Source: Burkholderiales bacterium (lineage in GTDB: Bacteria > Pseudomonadota > Gammaproteobacteria > Burkholderiales > Burkholderiaceae_C). From it: a stretch of DNA of 32,030 nt. The translations under genes and the position numbers were made by a program. This document shows positions 8,101-15,275 of the stretch, piece after piece (the first letter of the stretch is position 1; each line of letters starts with the position of its first letter). The stretch covers positions 1 to 32,030 of the forward strand of contig JAEKLF010000091.1 in assembly GCA_019509985.1 (NCBI GenBank). Reading direction: 5' to 3'. The notes under the pieces were generated by a model that saw nothing but the letters and a program-made list of their open reading frames with translations, had not been told where the DNA came from and did no database searches.

Positions 8101-9012
8101 ATGAACCTTCGGCAGCTGCGCTACTTCCTGGCCGTGGCCGACGCAGGCCACATCACCCGCGCCGCCGAGCAGCTGGGCCTGCAGCAACCGCCGCTGAGCC
8201 AGCAGATCAAGGCGCTGGAGTCGCGGCTGGGCCTGACGCTGTTCGAGCGCCATGCCAAGGGCGTGACGCTGACCGAGGCCGGCCGGCTGCTGCAGGGCGA
8301 GGCGCGCCAGCTGGTGGCGCAGGCCGATGCGCTGCAGCGCCGCATGGCCCAGGTGGCCGCGGGCCTGCAGGGGCCGCTGAAGCTGGGCTTCACCAGCTCC
8401 GCCGCGGCGCATGCGTTTTTGCCGCGCGTGCTGCGCGAATGCCGCCAGCAGTACCCCGGCATCCAGCTGGAGCTGGCCGAGTTCAACGCGGCCGAGCTGA
8501 CCGAGCAGGTGCTGGCGTCCAGGCTGCACTGCGGCTTCCTGCGCGTGCCGGTGGCCGCGCCCGCGGGGCTGGTGTTCGAGACGCTGTTCGACGAGCCGGT
8601 GCTGCTGGTGCTGCCCAGCGACCACCCGCTGGTGCCGACGGGCGGCGGCGCGGTGCCGCTGGCCGCGCTGCGCGACGAGGGCTTCATCCTCGTGCGCCGC
8701 CCCGGTGCGCCGGGGCTGTATGCCGAGTGGCTGGCGCTATGCCGCCGCGCCGGCTTCGAGCCCCGCGTGGTGGCCGAGGTGCCGCGCATGCTGACCAACC
8801 TCAACCTGGTCGCCGCGGGCGCCGGCATCACCATCGTGCCGGCCTCCATGCGCGGCGTGCACGCGCACGCGCTGGCCTACTGCGAGCTCGCCAACGCGCA
8901 GGCACTGCGTGCGCCCATGACGCTGGTCTCACGCCAGGCCGACCCCGTCGGCCCGACGGCCACCTTCATCGCGCTGGTGCGCGAGGTCAATTCAGCGCTT
9001 ACGCACGCTTGA
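8101..9012 (+). CDS. LysR-family transcriptional regulator (CatR/BenM-like branch)
   Basis: The start is set at 8101 (MNLRQLRYFLAV), the canonical LysR N-terminus. The 10 residues added by a start at 8071 would be atypical. Length is 303 aa. The HTH covers residues 2-60 with HITRAAEQLGLQQPPLSQQIKALE and FERHAKGVTLTEAGR. The QQPPLSQQIK sequence is characteristic of the aromatic-catabolism type LysR regulators (BenM, CatM, CatR). The effector domain includes LKLGFTSSAAAHAFLP and GAGITIVPASM. It is divergent from the PEP-CTERM gene and convergent with the flavin oxidoreductase gene, overlapping the end of the latter by 14 bases. Its target could be either neighbour; the divergent gene is the usual choice. 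Confidence 0.93.
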   Translation: MNLRQLRYFLAVADAGHITRAAEQLGLQQPPLSQQIKALESRLGLTLFERHAKGVTLTEAGRLLQGEARQLVAQADALQRRMAQVAAGLQGPLKLGFTSSAAAHAFLPRVLRECRQQYPGIQLELAEFNAAELTEQVLASRLHCGFLRVPVAAPAGLVFETLFDEPVLLVLPSDHPLVPTGGGAVPLAALRDEGFILVRRPGAPGLYAEWLALCRRAGFEPRVVAEVPRMLTNLNLVAAGAGITIVPASMRGVHAHALAYCELANAQALRAPMTLVSRQADPVGPTATFIALVREVNSALTHA

Positions 9013-10093
9013 GTTCGGCTTCGGCGATCGGGTAGTCCGTGTAGCCCTGGGCACCGCCGCCGTAGAACGTCTCTTTCTGGAAGGGCGCCAGCGGCAGGTC
9101 GTGCTTCAGCCGCTCGACCAGGTCGGGGTTGCTGATGAACGGCCGGCCGATGGCGACGGCGTCGGCATGGCCGCTGGCCACGGCGTCCAGCGCCATCTGG
9201 CGGGTGTAGCCGTTGTTGGCGATGTACGGGCCCTTGAAGCGGCGGCGCAGCGTCACGTAGTCGAACGGCGCGTTGTCGCGCGGGCCGCCGGTGGCACCCT
9301 CGACGACTTCCAGGAAGGCCAGTTTCAGCGGCGCCAGCTGGTCCACCACGTAGTTCCACAGCGCCTGCGGGTTGCTGTCCTGGCCCACGTCGTTGGCCGG
9401 CGTTACCGGGCTCAGACGCAGCGCCGTGCGGCCCGCGCCGATGGCGCCCGCCACGGCGGTCATCACCTCGATCAGCAGCCGCGCGCGGTTCTCGATGGAG
9501 CCGCCGTACTCGTCGTTGCGGTCGTTGGCGCTGTCGCGCAGGAACTGCTCCAGCAGGTAGCCGTTGGCGCTGTGCACCTCCACGCCGTCAAAGCCCGCGG
9601 CCATGGCGTTCCTGGCCGCCTGCACGTAGTCGGCGATCAGCTGCGGCAGCTCATCGGTGCGCAGCGCGCGCGGCTCGGCGGTGGGCACCAGTTCGTTGTA
9701 CGCGGCGTAGGTCTTGGTCTTGGCCGCGCGGTTGGTGGACGACACCGGCGCCTGGCCGCCGGGCTGCAGGCTGTTCACCGAGATGCGGCCCACGTGCCAC
9801 AGCTGCACGACGATCTTGCCGCCCTCGGCGTGCACCGCGTCGGTCACCTGCTTCCAGGCCGCGATCTGCTCGGGGTTGTGGATGCCGGGCGTGTCGAAGT
9901 AGCCCTGGCCATCGGGGCGGATCTGCGTCGCCTCGGTGATCAGCAGGCCGGCGCTGGCACGCTGGCGGTAGTACTCGACGTGCAGGTCATGCGGCGTCTG
10001 CTGGCGCGCGCGGTTGCGCGTGAGGGGCGCCATGACGACGCGGTTGGCGAGCTGGATGTCGCCGAAGCGGACGGGGTCGAAGAGGTTGGGCAT
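8999..10093 (-). CDS. Old Yellow Enzyme family NADH:flavin oxidoreductase
   Basis: A 364-aa FMN-dependent TIM-barrel enzyme, full length for the family. Motifs in order are LFDPVRFGDIQLANRVVMAPLTRNRA (FMN phosphate/pyrimidine contacts, T25), TEATQI, IVVQLWHVGRIS, then near residue 180 HSANGYLLEQFL with the substrate-binding H-x-x-N pair and NDRNDEYGGSIENRAR. It ends with AIGRPFISNPDLVERL. Family members (NemA, XenB, YqjM, OPR) reduce activated C=C bonds and nitro groups with NAD(P)H. A detoxification role is likely, with the exact substrate unknown. It converges on and slightly overlaps the LysR gene. Confidence 0.95.
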   Translation of the reverse strand: MPNLFDPVRFGDIQLANRVVMAPLTRNRARQQTPHDLHVEYYRQRASAGLLITEATQIRPDGQGYFDTPGIHNPEQIAAWKQVTDAVHAEGGKIVVQLWHVGRISVNSLQPGGQAPVSSTNRAAKTKTYAAYNELVPTAEPRALRTDELPQLIADYVQAARNAMAAGFDGVEVHSANGYLLEQFLRDSANDRNDEYGGSIENRARLLIEVMTAVAGAIGAGRTALRLSPVTPANDVGQDSNPQALWNYVVDQLAPLKLAFLEVVEGATGGPRDNAPFDYVTLRRRFKGPYIANNGYTRQMALDAVASGHADAVAIGRPFISNPDLVERLKHDLPLAPFQKETFYGGGAQGYTDYPIAEAELKRA

Positions 10094-10195
10094 GGCGGTG
10101 AGATGGAGACGAAAACAATGGCCGCAAGGCTAGTGGCGGGGAGCTTTCCCTGGCTGGGCGGGGTTGATGCGGGTTGTGTTAGCGACAATCGCCCC

Positions 10196-11059
10196 ATGCT
10201 CGCCTACCGCCACGCCTTCCATGCCGGCAACCATGCCGACGTCCTCAAGCACCTGGTGCTGACCCGCGTGCTGCGCTACATGGGCGAGAAGGACAAGCCC
10301 TACACCTTGATCGACACCCATGCCGGCGCCGGCGGCTACTCGGTCGAGGGCCGCTACGCGCAAAAGAAAGGCGAGTACGCCGAAGGCATCGCCAAGCTCT
10401 ACGACATGGCCGGCAAAGGGAACCTGCCCGCGCCACTGGCCGACTACGTGGACCTGGTGCATGCCTTCAACCCCGACGGGCAATTGCGCCAGTACCCTGG
10501 CTCGCCGGCCATCGCCAACCTGCTGCTGCGCGAGACTGACCGGCTGCGCGCCTACGAGCTGCACTCCACCGACCACCGCATCCTGGCCAGCTACCTCGAA
10601 TCCCGCCCGCAGACCCAGGTGCGCGACACCGACGGCTTTGCCGCCATCAAGGCCGAACTGCCCTCGCCCACGCGCCGCGCGGCCCTGTTGATGGACCCGT
10701 CCTACGAGATCAAGACCGACTACGCCAAGGTGCTGACCGCGCTGCGCGAGGCGCTGGAGCGTGCGGCCGACACGGTCGTCATGATTTGGTATCCGCAGCT
10801 GGTGCTGCTGGAGTCTGCCCAGATGGTGCCGCGCTTGAAGGCCAGCGCCGATTCGATGGCCAAGAAAGGTTGGCTGCACGTGCGCCTGACGGTGGCCCAG
10901 CCGGACGTGAACGGTTTCGGCATGCTGGGCAGCGGCATGCTGGTCGTCAACCCGCCGTTCACGCTACACGACGAGCTGGCCGAGTGCCTGCCGCTGCTGG
11001 TGGAGAAACTTGGGCAGTACGACGGCGCGAACTACGTGCTCGAACAAAAAGCGGCATGA
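10196..11059 (+). CDS. rlmJ: RlmJ, 23S rRNA (adenine-2030-N6)-methyltransferase
   Basis: A 287-aa protein starting at MLAYRHAFHAGNHADVLKH, the conserved RlmJ N-terminus. SAM-binding features follow: LIDTHAGAGGY near residue 45, then the catalytic motif MDPSYE with D167, which corresponds to the D-P-P-Y motif of N6-adenine methyltransferases with serine in the second proline position. It methylates A2030 of 23S rRNA in E. coli as a single-domain enzyme with a helical insert. The frame is open far upstream (from 9101), but that part is a shadow of the oxidoreductase gene. The stop overlaps the start of the LacI-type gene (ATGA at 11056-11059). Confidence 0.96.
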   Translation: MLAYRHAFHAGNHADVLKHLVLTRVLRYMGEKDKPYTLIDTHAGAGGYSVEGRYAQKKGEYAEGIAKLYDMAGKGNLPAPLADYVDLVHAFNPDGQLRQYPGSPAIANLLLRETDRLRAYELHSTDHRILASYLESRPQTQVRDTDGFAAIKAELPSPTRRAALLMDPSYEIKTDYAKVLTALREALERAADTVVMIWYPQLVLLESAQMVPRLKASADSMAKKGWLHVRLTVAQPDVNGFGMLGSGMLVVNPPFTLHDELAECLPLLVEKLGQYDGANYVLEQKAA

Positions 11060-12051
11060 CGGAGTCCAAGCCCGTCACGATGGAGCAGATCGCCGCGCTG
11101 GCTGGCGTGTCCACGATCACGGTCTCGCGCGCGCTGCGCGACAGCCCCTCCGTCACGCCGGCCACGCGTGAGCGCATCAAGACGCTGGCCGAGGCCGCCG
11201 GCTACCGCTTCAACCACCACGCCCGCAACCTGCGCCTGCGCCGCAGCCACATGGTGGCCGTCATGCTGGAGATGCAGCCCGACACCGACCGGCCCATGAC
11301 CGACGCCTACCCGCTGCAGCTGCTGGGCGGCATCACGCAGGAGCTGACCTCGCGCGGCTACAGCGTGCTGCTGTCGGCGCTGCAGGGCCCCGGCCAGGGC
11401 ATGGCCGCGTCGGCGGATGGCGTCATCCTGCTCGGCCAGGGCGCCAACGGTTCGGCCGTCAAGTCGGTTGCCGCCATGGGGCTGCCGCTGGTGGTCTGGG
11501 GTGCGGAGCATGGCCGCAGCGACTCGGTCGTCGTCGGCGGCGACAACGCCCACGGCGGCGCCAGCGCGGCCGAGCGCCTCATCGCGCTGGGCCGGCGCGA
11601 GTTGTTCTTCCTCGGCGACGTGCGCCACGCCGAGATCCGCGACCGCCAGCAGGGCTTCGCCAAGGCGCTGAAGAAGGCCGGGCTGAAGACGCAGACGCTG
11701 ACGCCCGCGGCCTTCACCTTCGGCGCCGGCTTCACGGCCGTGAAGGCTCACCTCGCGCATCTGACGAAAGGCGGCAAGCCGCCCGACGGCCTGTTCGCCG
11801 CCAGCGACCTGCTGGCCATGGGCGCCGTGCGTGCCTTCACCGACGCCGGCCTGGCCGTGCCCGATGCTGTCTCGGTCATCGGCTACGACGACTCCCCCGC
11901 CGCGCAGAGCTTCGCGCCGCCGCTGACCAGCGTGCGCCAGGACTGGCACCACGGCGGCGTGCTGCTGGCGCGCAAGGTGCTGGACCTGATCGGCGGCCAG
12001 CATGCGGCCAGCGAGATCATGCCGACCGAACTGGTGATCAGGGCCACCTGA
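11056..12051 (+). CDS. LacI-family transcriptional regulator
   Basis: A 331-aa protein with the LacI/GalR layout. The N-terminal helix-turn-helix TMEQIAALAGVSTITVSRALRDSPSVT covers residues 8-35. The hinge helix region contains YRFNHHARNLRLRRS. The periplasmic-binding-like effector domain includes ADGVILLGQ, FAASDLLAMGAVRAF and VSVIGYDDSPAAQSFAPPLTSVRQD, the last being a signature of the family. The TITVSR wording is closest to the GntR (gluconate) subgroup. No sugar-use genes are adjacent, and the gene is coupled by a 4-base overlap to rlmJ, which is an unusual partner. Its regulon is probably elsewhere. Confidence 0.94.
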   Translation: MTESKPVTMEQIAALAGVSTITVSRALRDSPSVTPATRERIKTLAEAAGYRFNHHARNLRLRRSHMVAVMLEMQPDTDRPMTDAYPLQLLGGITQELTSRGYSVLLSALQGPGQGMAASADGVILLGQGANGSAVKSVAAMGLPLVVWGAEHGRSDSVVVGGDNAHGGASAAERLIALGRRELFFLGDVRHAEIRDRQQGFAKALKKAGLKTQTLTPAAFTFGAGFTAVKAHLAHLTKGGKPPDGLFAASDLLAMGAVRAFTDAGLAVPDAVSVIGYDDSPAAQSFAPPLTSVRQDWHHGGVLLARKVLDLIGGQHAASEIMPTELVIRAT

Positions 12052-12076
12052 CACGGCCTGAGCGGAGAATGCCGGC

Positions 12077-12841
12077 ATGAGCACGACCCAAGACCTGACC
12101 GATGCCGAGTTCGCCGAACTCGATGAACTCCTCGCCGCGACGCCCGAGCCGCTGCAGCCGCTGGACGCGTCCATGTTGGACGGCTATCTGTGTGGCGTCA
12201 TCGTGCAGCCGCGCCTCATCGAGCCGGACGAGTGGCTGCCCAACATCTTCGACTACGACGGCGGCCTGTTGCCCGAGGCGGTGGATGCCACCTGGCTGGA
12301 CCGGCTGACCCAGCTCGTCGAACGCCGCCACGCCGCGCTGAGCCGCGGCCTGGCCGAGGACGGCTGGTTCGACCCCGTCATCCTCGAAGTCGACGAAGAC
12401 CAGGCGCCCGATCCCCTGCCCGAGGATGCCAGCGAGGAAGAGCGTTCGGCGCGCGCCAGCTATGACGCCCTCGGCACCATCTCGCGCTCGCTGATGCCCT
12501 GGGTCGCGGGCTTCCAGCATGCGGCGCTGTGCTTCCCCGATCTGGCCGACATGCCGAGCGACGACGTCGCCGCGGCGCTGGCCCGCCTGTACCGCCACCT
12601 GCCCGCCGAGACGGCGGAGGAAAAGGAAGTCGTCGCCACGCTGAACCGCGAGCACCCGCTGAAGGACCTGGACGACGCCATCGAGGAAATGGTGGCCACG
12701 GTGGCGGACCTGTCCGACCTGACGGAGACCGAGCGCTACCGCGTCGAGACCATCCGGCGCGACACGCCCAAGGTGGGGCGCAACGATCCTTGCCCTTGCG
12801 GCTCGGGCCGCAAGTACAAGGTCTGCCACGGTAGCAACTGA
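12077..12841 (+). CDS. YecA/UPF0149-family protein with C-terminal SEC-C motif
   Basis: A 254-aa protein. The N-terminal two thirds match the YgfB/YecA helical family: LTDAEFAELDELLA, LDASMLDGYLCGVIVQP and LPWVAGFQHAALCF-type segments (residues 8-200). The last 21 residues, GRNDPCPCGSGRKYKVCHGS, form a SEC-C zinc-binding motif (C-x-C...C-H) like the tail of SecA. The E. coli relative YecA binds ribosomes and recognises nascent chains through this tail. A ribosome-associated role is therefore plausible, and it sits in the same run as rlmJ. Its stop overlaps the next ATG (TGATG at 12839-12843). Confidence 0.93.
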   Translation: MSTTQDLTDAEFAELDELLAATPEPLQPLDASMLDGYLCGVIVQPRLIEPDEWLPNIFDYDGGLLPEAVDATWLDRLTQLVERRHAALSRGLAEDGWFDPVILEVDEDQAPDPLPEDASEEERSARASYDALGTISRSLMPWVAGFQHAALCFPDLADMPSDDVAAALARLYRHLPAETAEEKEVVATLNREHPLKDLDDAIEEMVATVADLSDLTETERYRVETIRRDTPKVGRNDPCPCGSGRKYKVCHGSN

Positions 12842-13689
12842 TGCGCCTGCAGCTCCTGTCGGACCTGCATCTCGAAACTGAGTCCTACCAGCCGGTGCCC
12901 GCGCCGGGCGCCGAACTGCTGATCCTGGCCGGCGACATCGACACGACCTGGCGCAGCTTCGAGCTGTTCCGCGGCTGGCCGGTGCCCGTCCTCTTCGTGC
13001 CGGGCAACCATGAGTTCGACCGCCGCGACGTGGACGATGCCCGCGAGGCGCTGCGTGCCCACGTCCAGGCGCTTGGCCTGCGCATGCTGGACGACGAGAG
13101 CATCGTGCTGACCGACGCCGAGGGCCGGCGCGTGCGCTTCGTCGGCAGCACGCGCTGGTGCGATTTCGAGGCCTTCGGCCCCGCCGGGCGCGAGCGGGCG
13201 ATGCGCGCCGGCGGCTATTTCCAGAACGTCATGCAGGCCACACGCGGCGGCGAGGTCTTCGGCGTGGACGCCGTGCGCCGGCTGGCGCTGGACAGCCGCG
13301 CCTGGCTCGCCGACGAGCTGCAGCGCTCGGGCGACTGGGACGCCACCGTCGTCATCACCCACTTCGCGCCCAGCCTGAAGAGCGCCGACCCGCGCTACGG
13401 CCGCCAGCCCGGCACGGCCAGCTTCTGCAACAACGACGAAAGTTTGATGCTGCCCCCAGGGCCGATCTTCGATCAGCCCGCCCCCCAAGGGGGTGTGGCC
13501 GCCTCGGGAGCGGCCCAGCGTCGGCCATCGCCGACCGGCCCCACGCTGTGGCTGCACGGCCACCTGCATTGCCGGCACGACTACCGGATAGGCGGCACGC
13601 GCATCGTCAGCAATGCGCGCGGCCATGTGCGGCGCGGCGAGGCCGATGGCTTCGACGGGCAGCGCGTACTGGAGGTGTTCGCCGGCTGA
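12841..13689 (+). CDS. Calcineurin-like metallophosphoesterase
   Basis: A 282-aa protein with the full metallophosphoesterase motif set: D8-x-H10 (LSDLHLE), GDID with D32, GNHE with N56/H57, H174 (ITHFAPS) and GHLH with H241/H243. These bind two metals and catalyse phosphoester hydrolysis. The substrate is unknown. Between H174 and the GHLH motif, residues about 203-233 are a low-complexity, Pro/Gly/Ala-rich segment encoded by a hairpin-rich DNA stretch (13453-13542) that looks like an in-frame REP element. It probably forms a surface loop before the last metal-binding strand, so the enzyme may remain active. The gene is coupled to the YecA-type gene by a one-base overlap. Confidence 0.9.
   Translation: MRLQLLSDLHLETESYQPVPAPGAELLILAGDIDTTWRSFELFRGWPVPVLFVPGNHEFDRRDVDDAREALRAHVQALGLRMLDDESIVLTDAEGRRVRFVGSTRWCDFEAFGPAGRERAMRAGGYFQNVMQATRGGEVFGVDAVRRLALDSRAWLADELQRSGDWDATVVITHFAPSLKSADPRYGRQPGTASFCNNDESLMLPPGPIFDQPAPQGGVAASGAAQRRPSPTGPTLWLHGHLHCRHDYRIGGTRIVSNARGHVRRGEADGFDGQRVLEVFAG
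13453..13542. repeat. REP-like hairpin cluster inserted in frame in a coding sequence
   Basis: Within the metallophosphoesterase gene three perfect inverted repeats follow each other: CCCCC-AA-GGGGG (13482-13493), GGCCGC-N7-GCGGCC (13497-13515) and GTCGGC-CATC-GCCGAC (13520-13535). A short GATC-TTC-GATC repeat precedes them. The density of hairpins is unlike the flanking codons and resembles intergenic repeats of Burkholderiales. The reading frame stays open throughout. Confidence 0.65.
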
Positions 13690-13700
13690 CGCCGCGCCGC

Positions 13701-14198
13701 TCAGCTCAGCGTGGCCAGCAGCGTCGCCTGAACGAGCCAATGCCGGCGCTGGATCAGCGGCGCCGATGTCTGCCATGCCCGGGCCAGCCGGAAGATCGCG
13801 TGACCGTGGCCCGCCAGGCCGGCGTAGATCGGGATGCGCGCCACGGCGGCGAGGTCGTTGACCACCGCCTCGCTCAGTCCCTGGCACTCCACCGCGTCGT
13901 AGAGGCGCCCCAGCAATCGGCCAACGCCGGGCAGCGGGTCGGCATCGCCCTCCAGGGGCTCCGTCGCTGCCGGGATCAGCGCGACATGCGCGCCCAGCTC
14001 CTGGGCTGCCTGCCGGAACAGTTGCGCATCCTCGCTGTCGGGCGCGGCGCTCATCAGGCCCAGCCGCTTGCCCAGCAGCGGCTTCGGCAGCTGCGCAGCG
14101 TCGCGCTGCAGCGCCTTCGCCCGCGCCAGCAATGCCTGTTCTTCTTCGGTGCGATGACTGGCCGGAGCCGGAGGACGCGGCCTGGAGGCGGGAGACAT
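13701..14198 (-). CDS. Truncated ornithine/aspartate carbamoyltransferase-like protein
   Basis: The start at 14198 (MSPASRPRP) gives 165 residues; a frame continuing to 14282 would run through the FNR-type box. Residues 40-140 resemble the carbamoyl-phosphate domain of ornithine carbamoyltransferase: LLGKRLGLMSAAPDSED, FRQAAQELGAHVALIP, GRLLGRLYDAVECQGLSEAVVNDLA and IPIYAGLAGHGHAIFRLA. The S-T-R-T-R carbamoyl-phosphate loop is missing (the position reads AAPDSEDA), the HPxQ motif is altered (HGHAIF), and the whole ornithine domain is absent. It is therefore not an active transferase by known rules. It may be a regulatory or structural paralogue, or a decaying gene. A well-placed FNR box upstream suggests expression at low oxygen. 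Confidence 0.65.
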   Translation of the reverse strand: MSPASRPRPPAPASHRTEEEQALLARAKALQRDAAQLPKPLLGKRLGLMSAAPDSEDAQLFRQAAQELGAHVALIPAATEPLEGDADPLPGVGRLLGRLYDAVECQGLSEAVVNDLAAVARIPIYAGLAGHGHAIFRLARAWQTSAPLIQRRHWLVQATLLATLS

Positions 14199-14243
14199 GG
14201 GTGGAAACCTTGAACGCGCTGGCGCCGTTGCGATGACCTGCAG

Positions 14244-14282
14244 ACTAGACGGCCGATCGCGCCGCGCCTTGACGGCGATCAA
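14244..14282 (-). promoter_or_regulatory. FNR-type box and -10 upstream of the OTC-like gene
   Basis: TTGACGGCGATCAA at 14269-14282 matches TTGAY-N4-RTCAA fully. On the minus strand a TCTAGT at 14244-14249 (four of six -10 bases) lies about three bases closer than the ideal class II spacing. The box centre is 77 bases upstream of the start at 14198. It is also 166 bases upstream of the divergent Crp/Fnr gene and could serve that gene as well. Confidence 0.6.
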
Positions 14283-14307
14283 AGACTCACGCGGGCGCTG
14301 GCGCTAG

Positions 14308-14397
14308 TTGCAAATGCGGGCCCAGGCTCACCGGCCATTTGCAATCCGTTTACGCAGCGTCACCGAGCGACCGTCGGCATTGCCACGGCATTTGCAG
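14308..14397. promoter_or_regulatory. Inverted TTGCAAATG / CATTTGCAA repeats upstream of the Crp/Fnr gene
   Basis: TTGCAAATG (14308-14316) and CATTTGCAA (14336-14344) are perfect 9-base inverted copies 19 bases apart. A third copy, CATTTGCAG, lies at 14389-14397. They sit 45-134 bases upstream of the regulator start, and the third is just before a possible -10 (TAGCAT, 14406-14411). The arrangement looks like a multi-site operator. It does not match an FNR box, so another regulator is implied. Confidence 0.5.
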
Positions 14398-14441
14398 CCG
14401 CTGCCTAGCATCCATTGATCCGCCCAGCCAAGGAGAAGGCC

Positions 14442-15227
14442 ATGCTCAGTACCATCACCGGCTCGCCAGCCGCCCCGTCGGGCCCTGTACTCGAGCCGAG
14501 GCCCCCGCGGTCGCTTGACGACGACGCCAACCGGCGCGCCAGCCAGCGCATCGGTGAGGCGCTGCAGCTGCTGGCGCGCACACTGAACCCGCAACGCCGC
14601 GTCGTGCGTGCCGGCGACACCATCTACCAGAGCGGCGAGGCCTTCAGCCACCTCTACGTCCTGAACTCCGGCATCTGCAAGCTGATGAGCCTGTCGGCCG
14701 ACGGTCGCGAACAGGTCGTGGGCCTGAAGTTCCGTGGTGACTGGCTGGGTTTCTCGGGCATCGCCAAGGGGCGCTATGTCTGCGACGCGGTGGTGATGGA
14801 TGTCGGTGAAGTCTGGGCCATCCGCTACGACGCCCTGCTCGCCGCCTGCGGCCGCCATCCCGAGCTGATGGGTCTGGTGCATGAAGCGATGAGCGGCGAA
14901 ATCCTGCGCGACCGCGACTCCATGATGTCGGTCTGCACCCTGCCCGCCGACGCGCGAGTGGCCGACTTCCTGCGCGATTGGGCCAACAACCTGGCCTGCC
15001 GCGGGCTGCGTACGGACCAGATCTCGCTGTGCATGACCCGCGCCGAAATCGGCAACTACCTGGGCATGACGCTGGAGACGGTCAGCCGCGCGCTGTCCCG
15101 GCTGGCGAAGCAGGCGCTGATCTGCTTCCCCGAAAAAGGCCGGCGCGACATCGGCATCCCCGACGTCGGCCGGCTGGAGGCCTACGTCCAGCGTTGCCTG
15201 ACACCGGTGGGCCACACCTTGCAGTAG
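14442..15227 (+). CDS. Crp/Fnr-family transcriptional regulator (DNR/FixK-like)
   Basis: The start at 14442 follows AAGGAGAAGGCC; the frame extends to 14415 without a better site. Length is 261 aa. A cyclic-nucleotide-type sensor domain (residues 50-170, with AGDTIYQSGEAFSHLYVLNSG and FRGDWLGFSGIA) precedes an HTH domain with MTRAEIGNYLGMTLETVSR. The E-T-V-S-R recognition helix is that of FNR, which reads TTGAT half-sites. The first 60 or so residues contain no cysteine, so the iron-sulfur cluster of FNR cannot form in the usual way. DNR, FixK or another effector mechanism is more likely. Several FNR-type boxes elsewhere in the window are candidate targets. A GGDEF-EAL gene follows 48 bases downstream. 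Confidence 0.92.
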   Translation: MLSTITGSPAAPSGPVLEPRPPRSLDDDANRRASQRIGEALQLLARTLNPQRRVVRAGDTIYQSGEAFSHLYVLNSGICKLMSLSADGREQVVGLKFRGDWLGFSGIAKGRYVCDAVVMDVGEVWAIRYDALLAACGRHPELMGLVHEAMSGEILRDRDSMMSVCTLPADARVADFLRDWANNLACRGLRTDQISLCMTRAEIGNYLGMTLETVSRALSRLAKQALICFPEKGRRDIGIPDVGRLEAYVQRCLTPVGHTLQ

Positions 15228-15275
15228 CCGCACCGACCGAGCACCAGTCAAACGATAAAAGCCAGGGAGGCTTGC

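Noticed and set aside
9101..10195. Long N-terminal extension of rlmJ
   Set aside because: It is antisense to the Old Yellow Enzyme gene, and the conserved RlmJ N-terminus begins at 10196.
14414..14427. TTGATCC... near the Crp/Fnr start as a possible FNR box
   Set aside because: Only the first half-site is present and the second half does not match.
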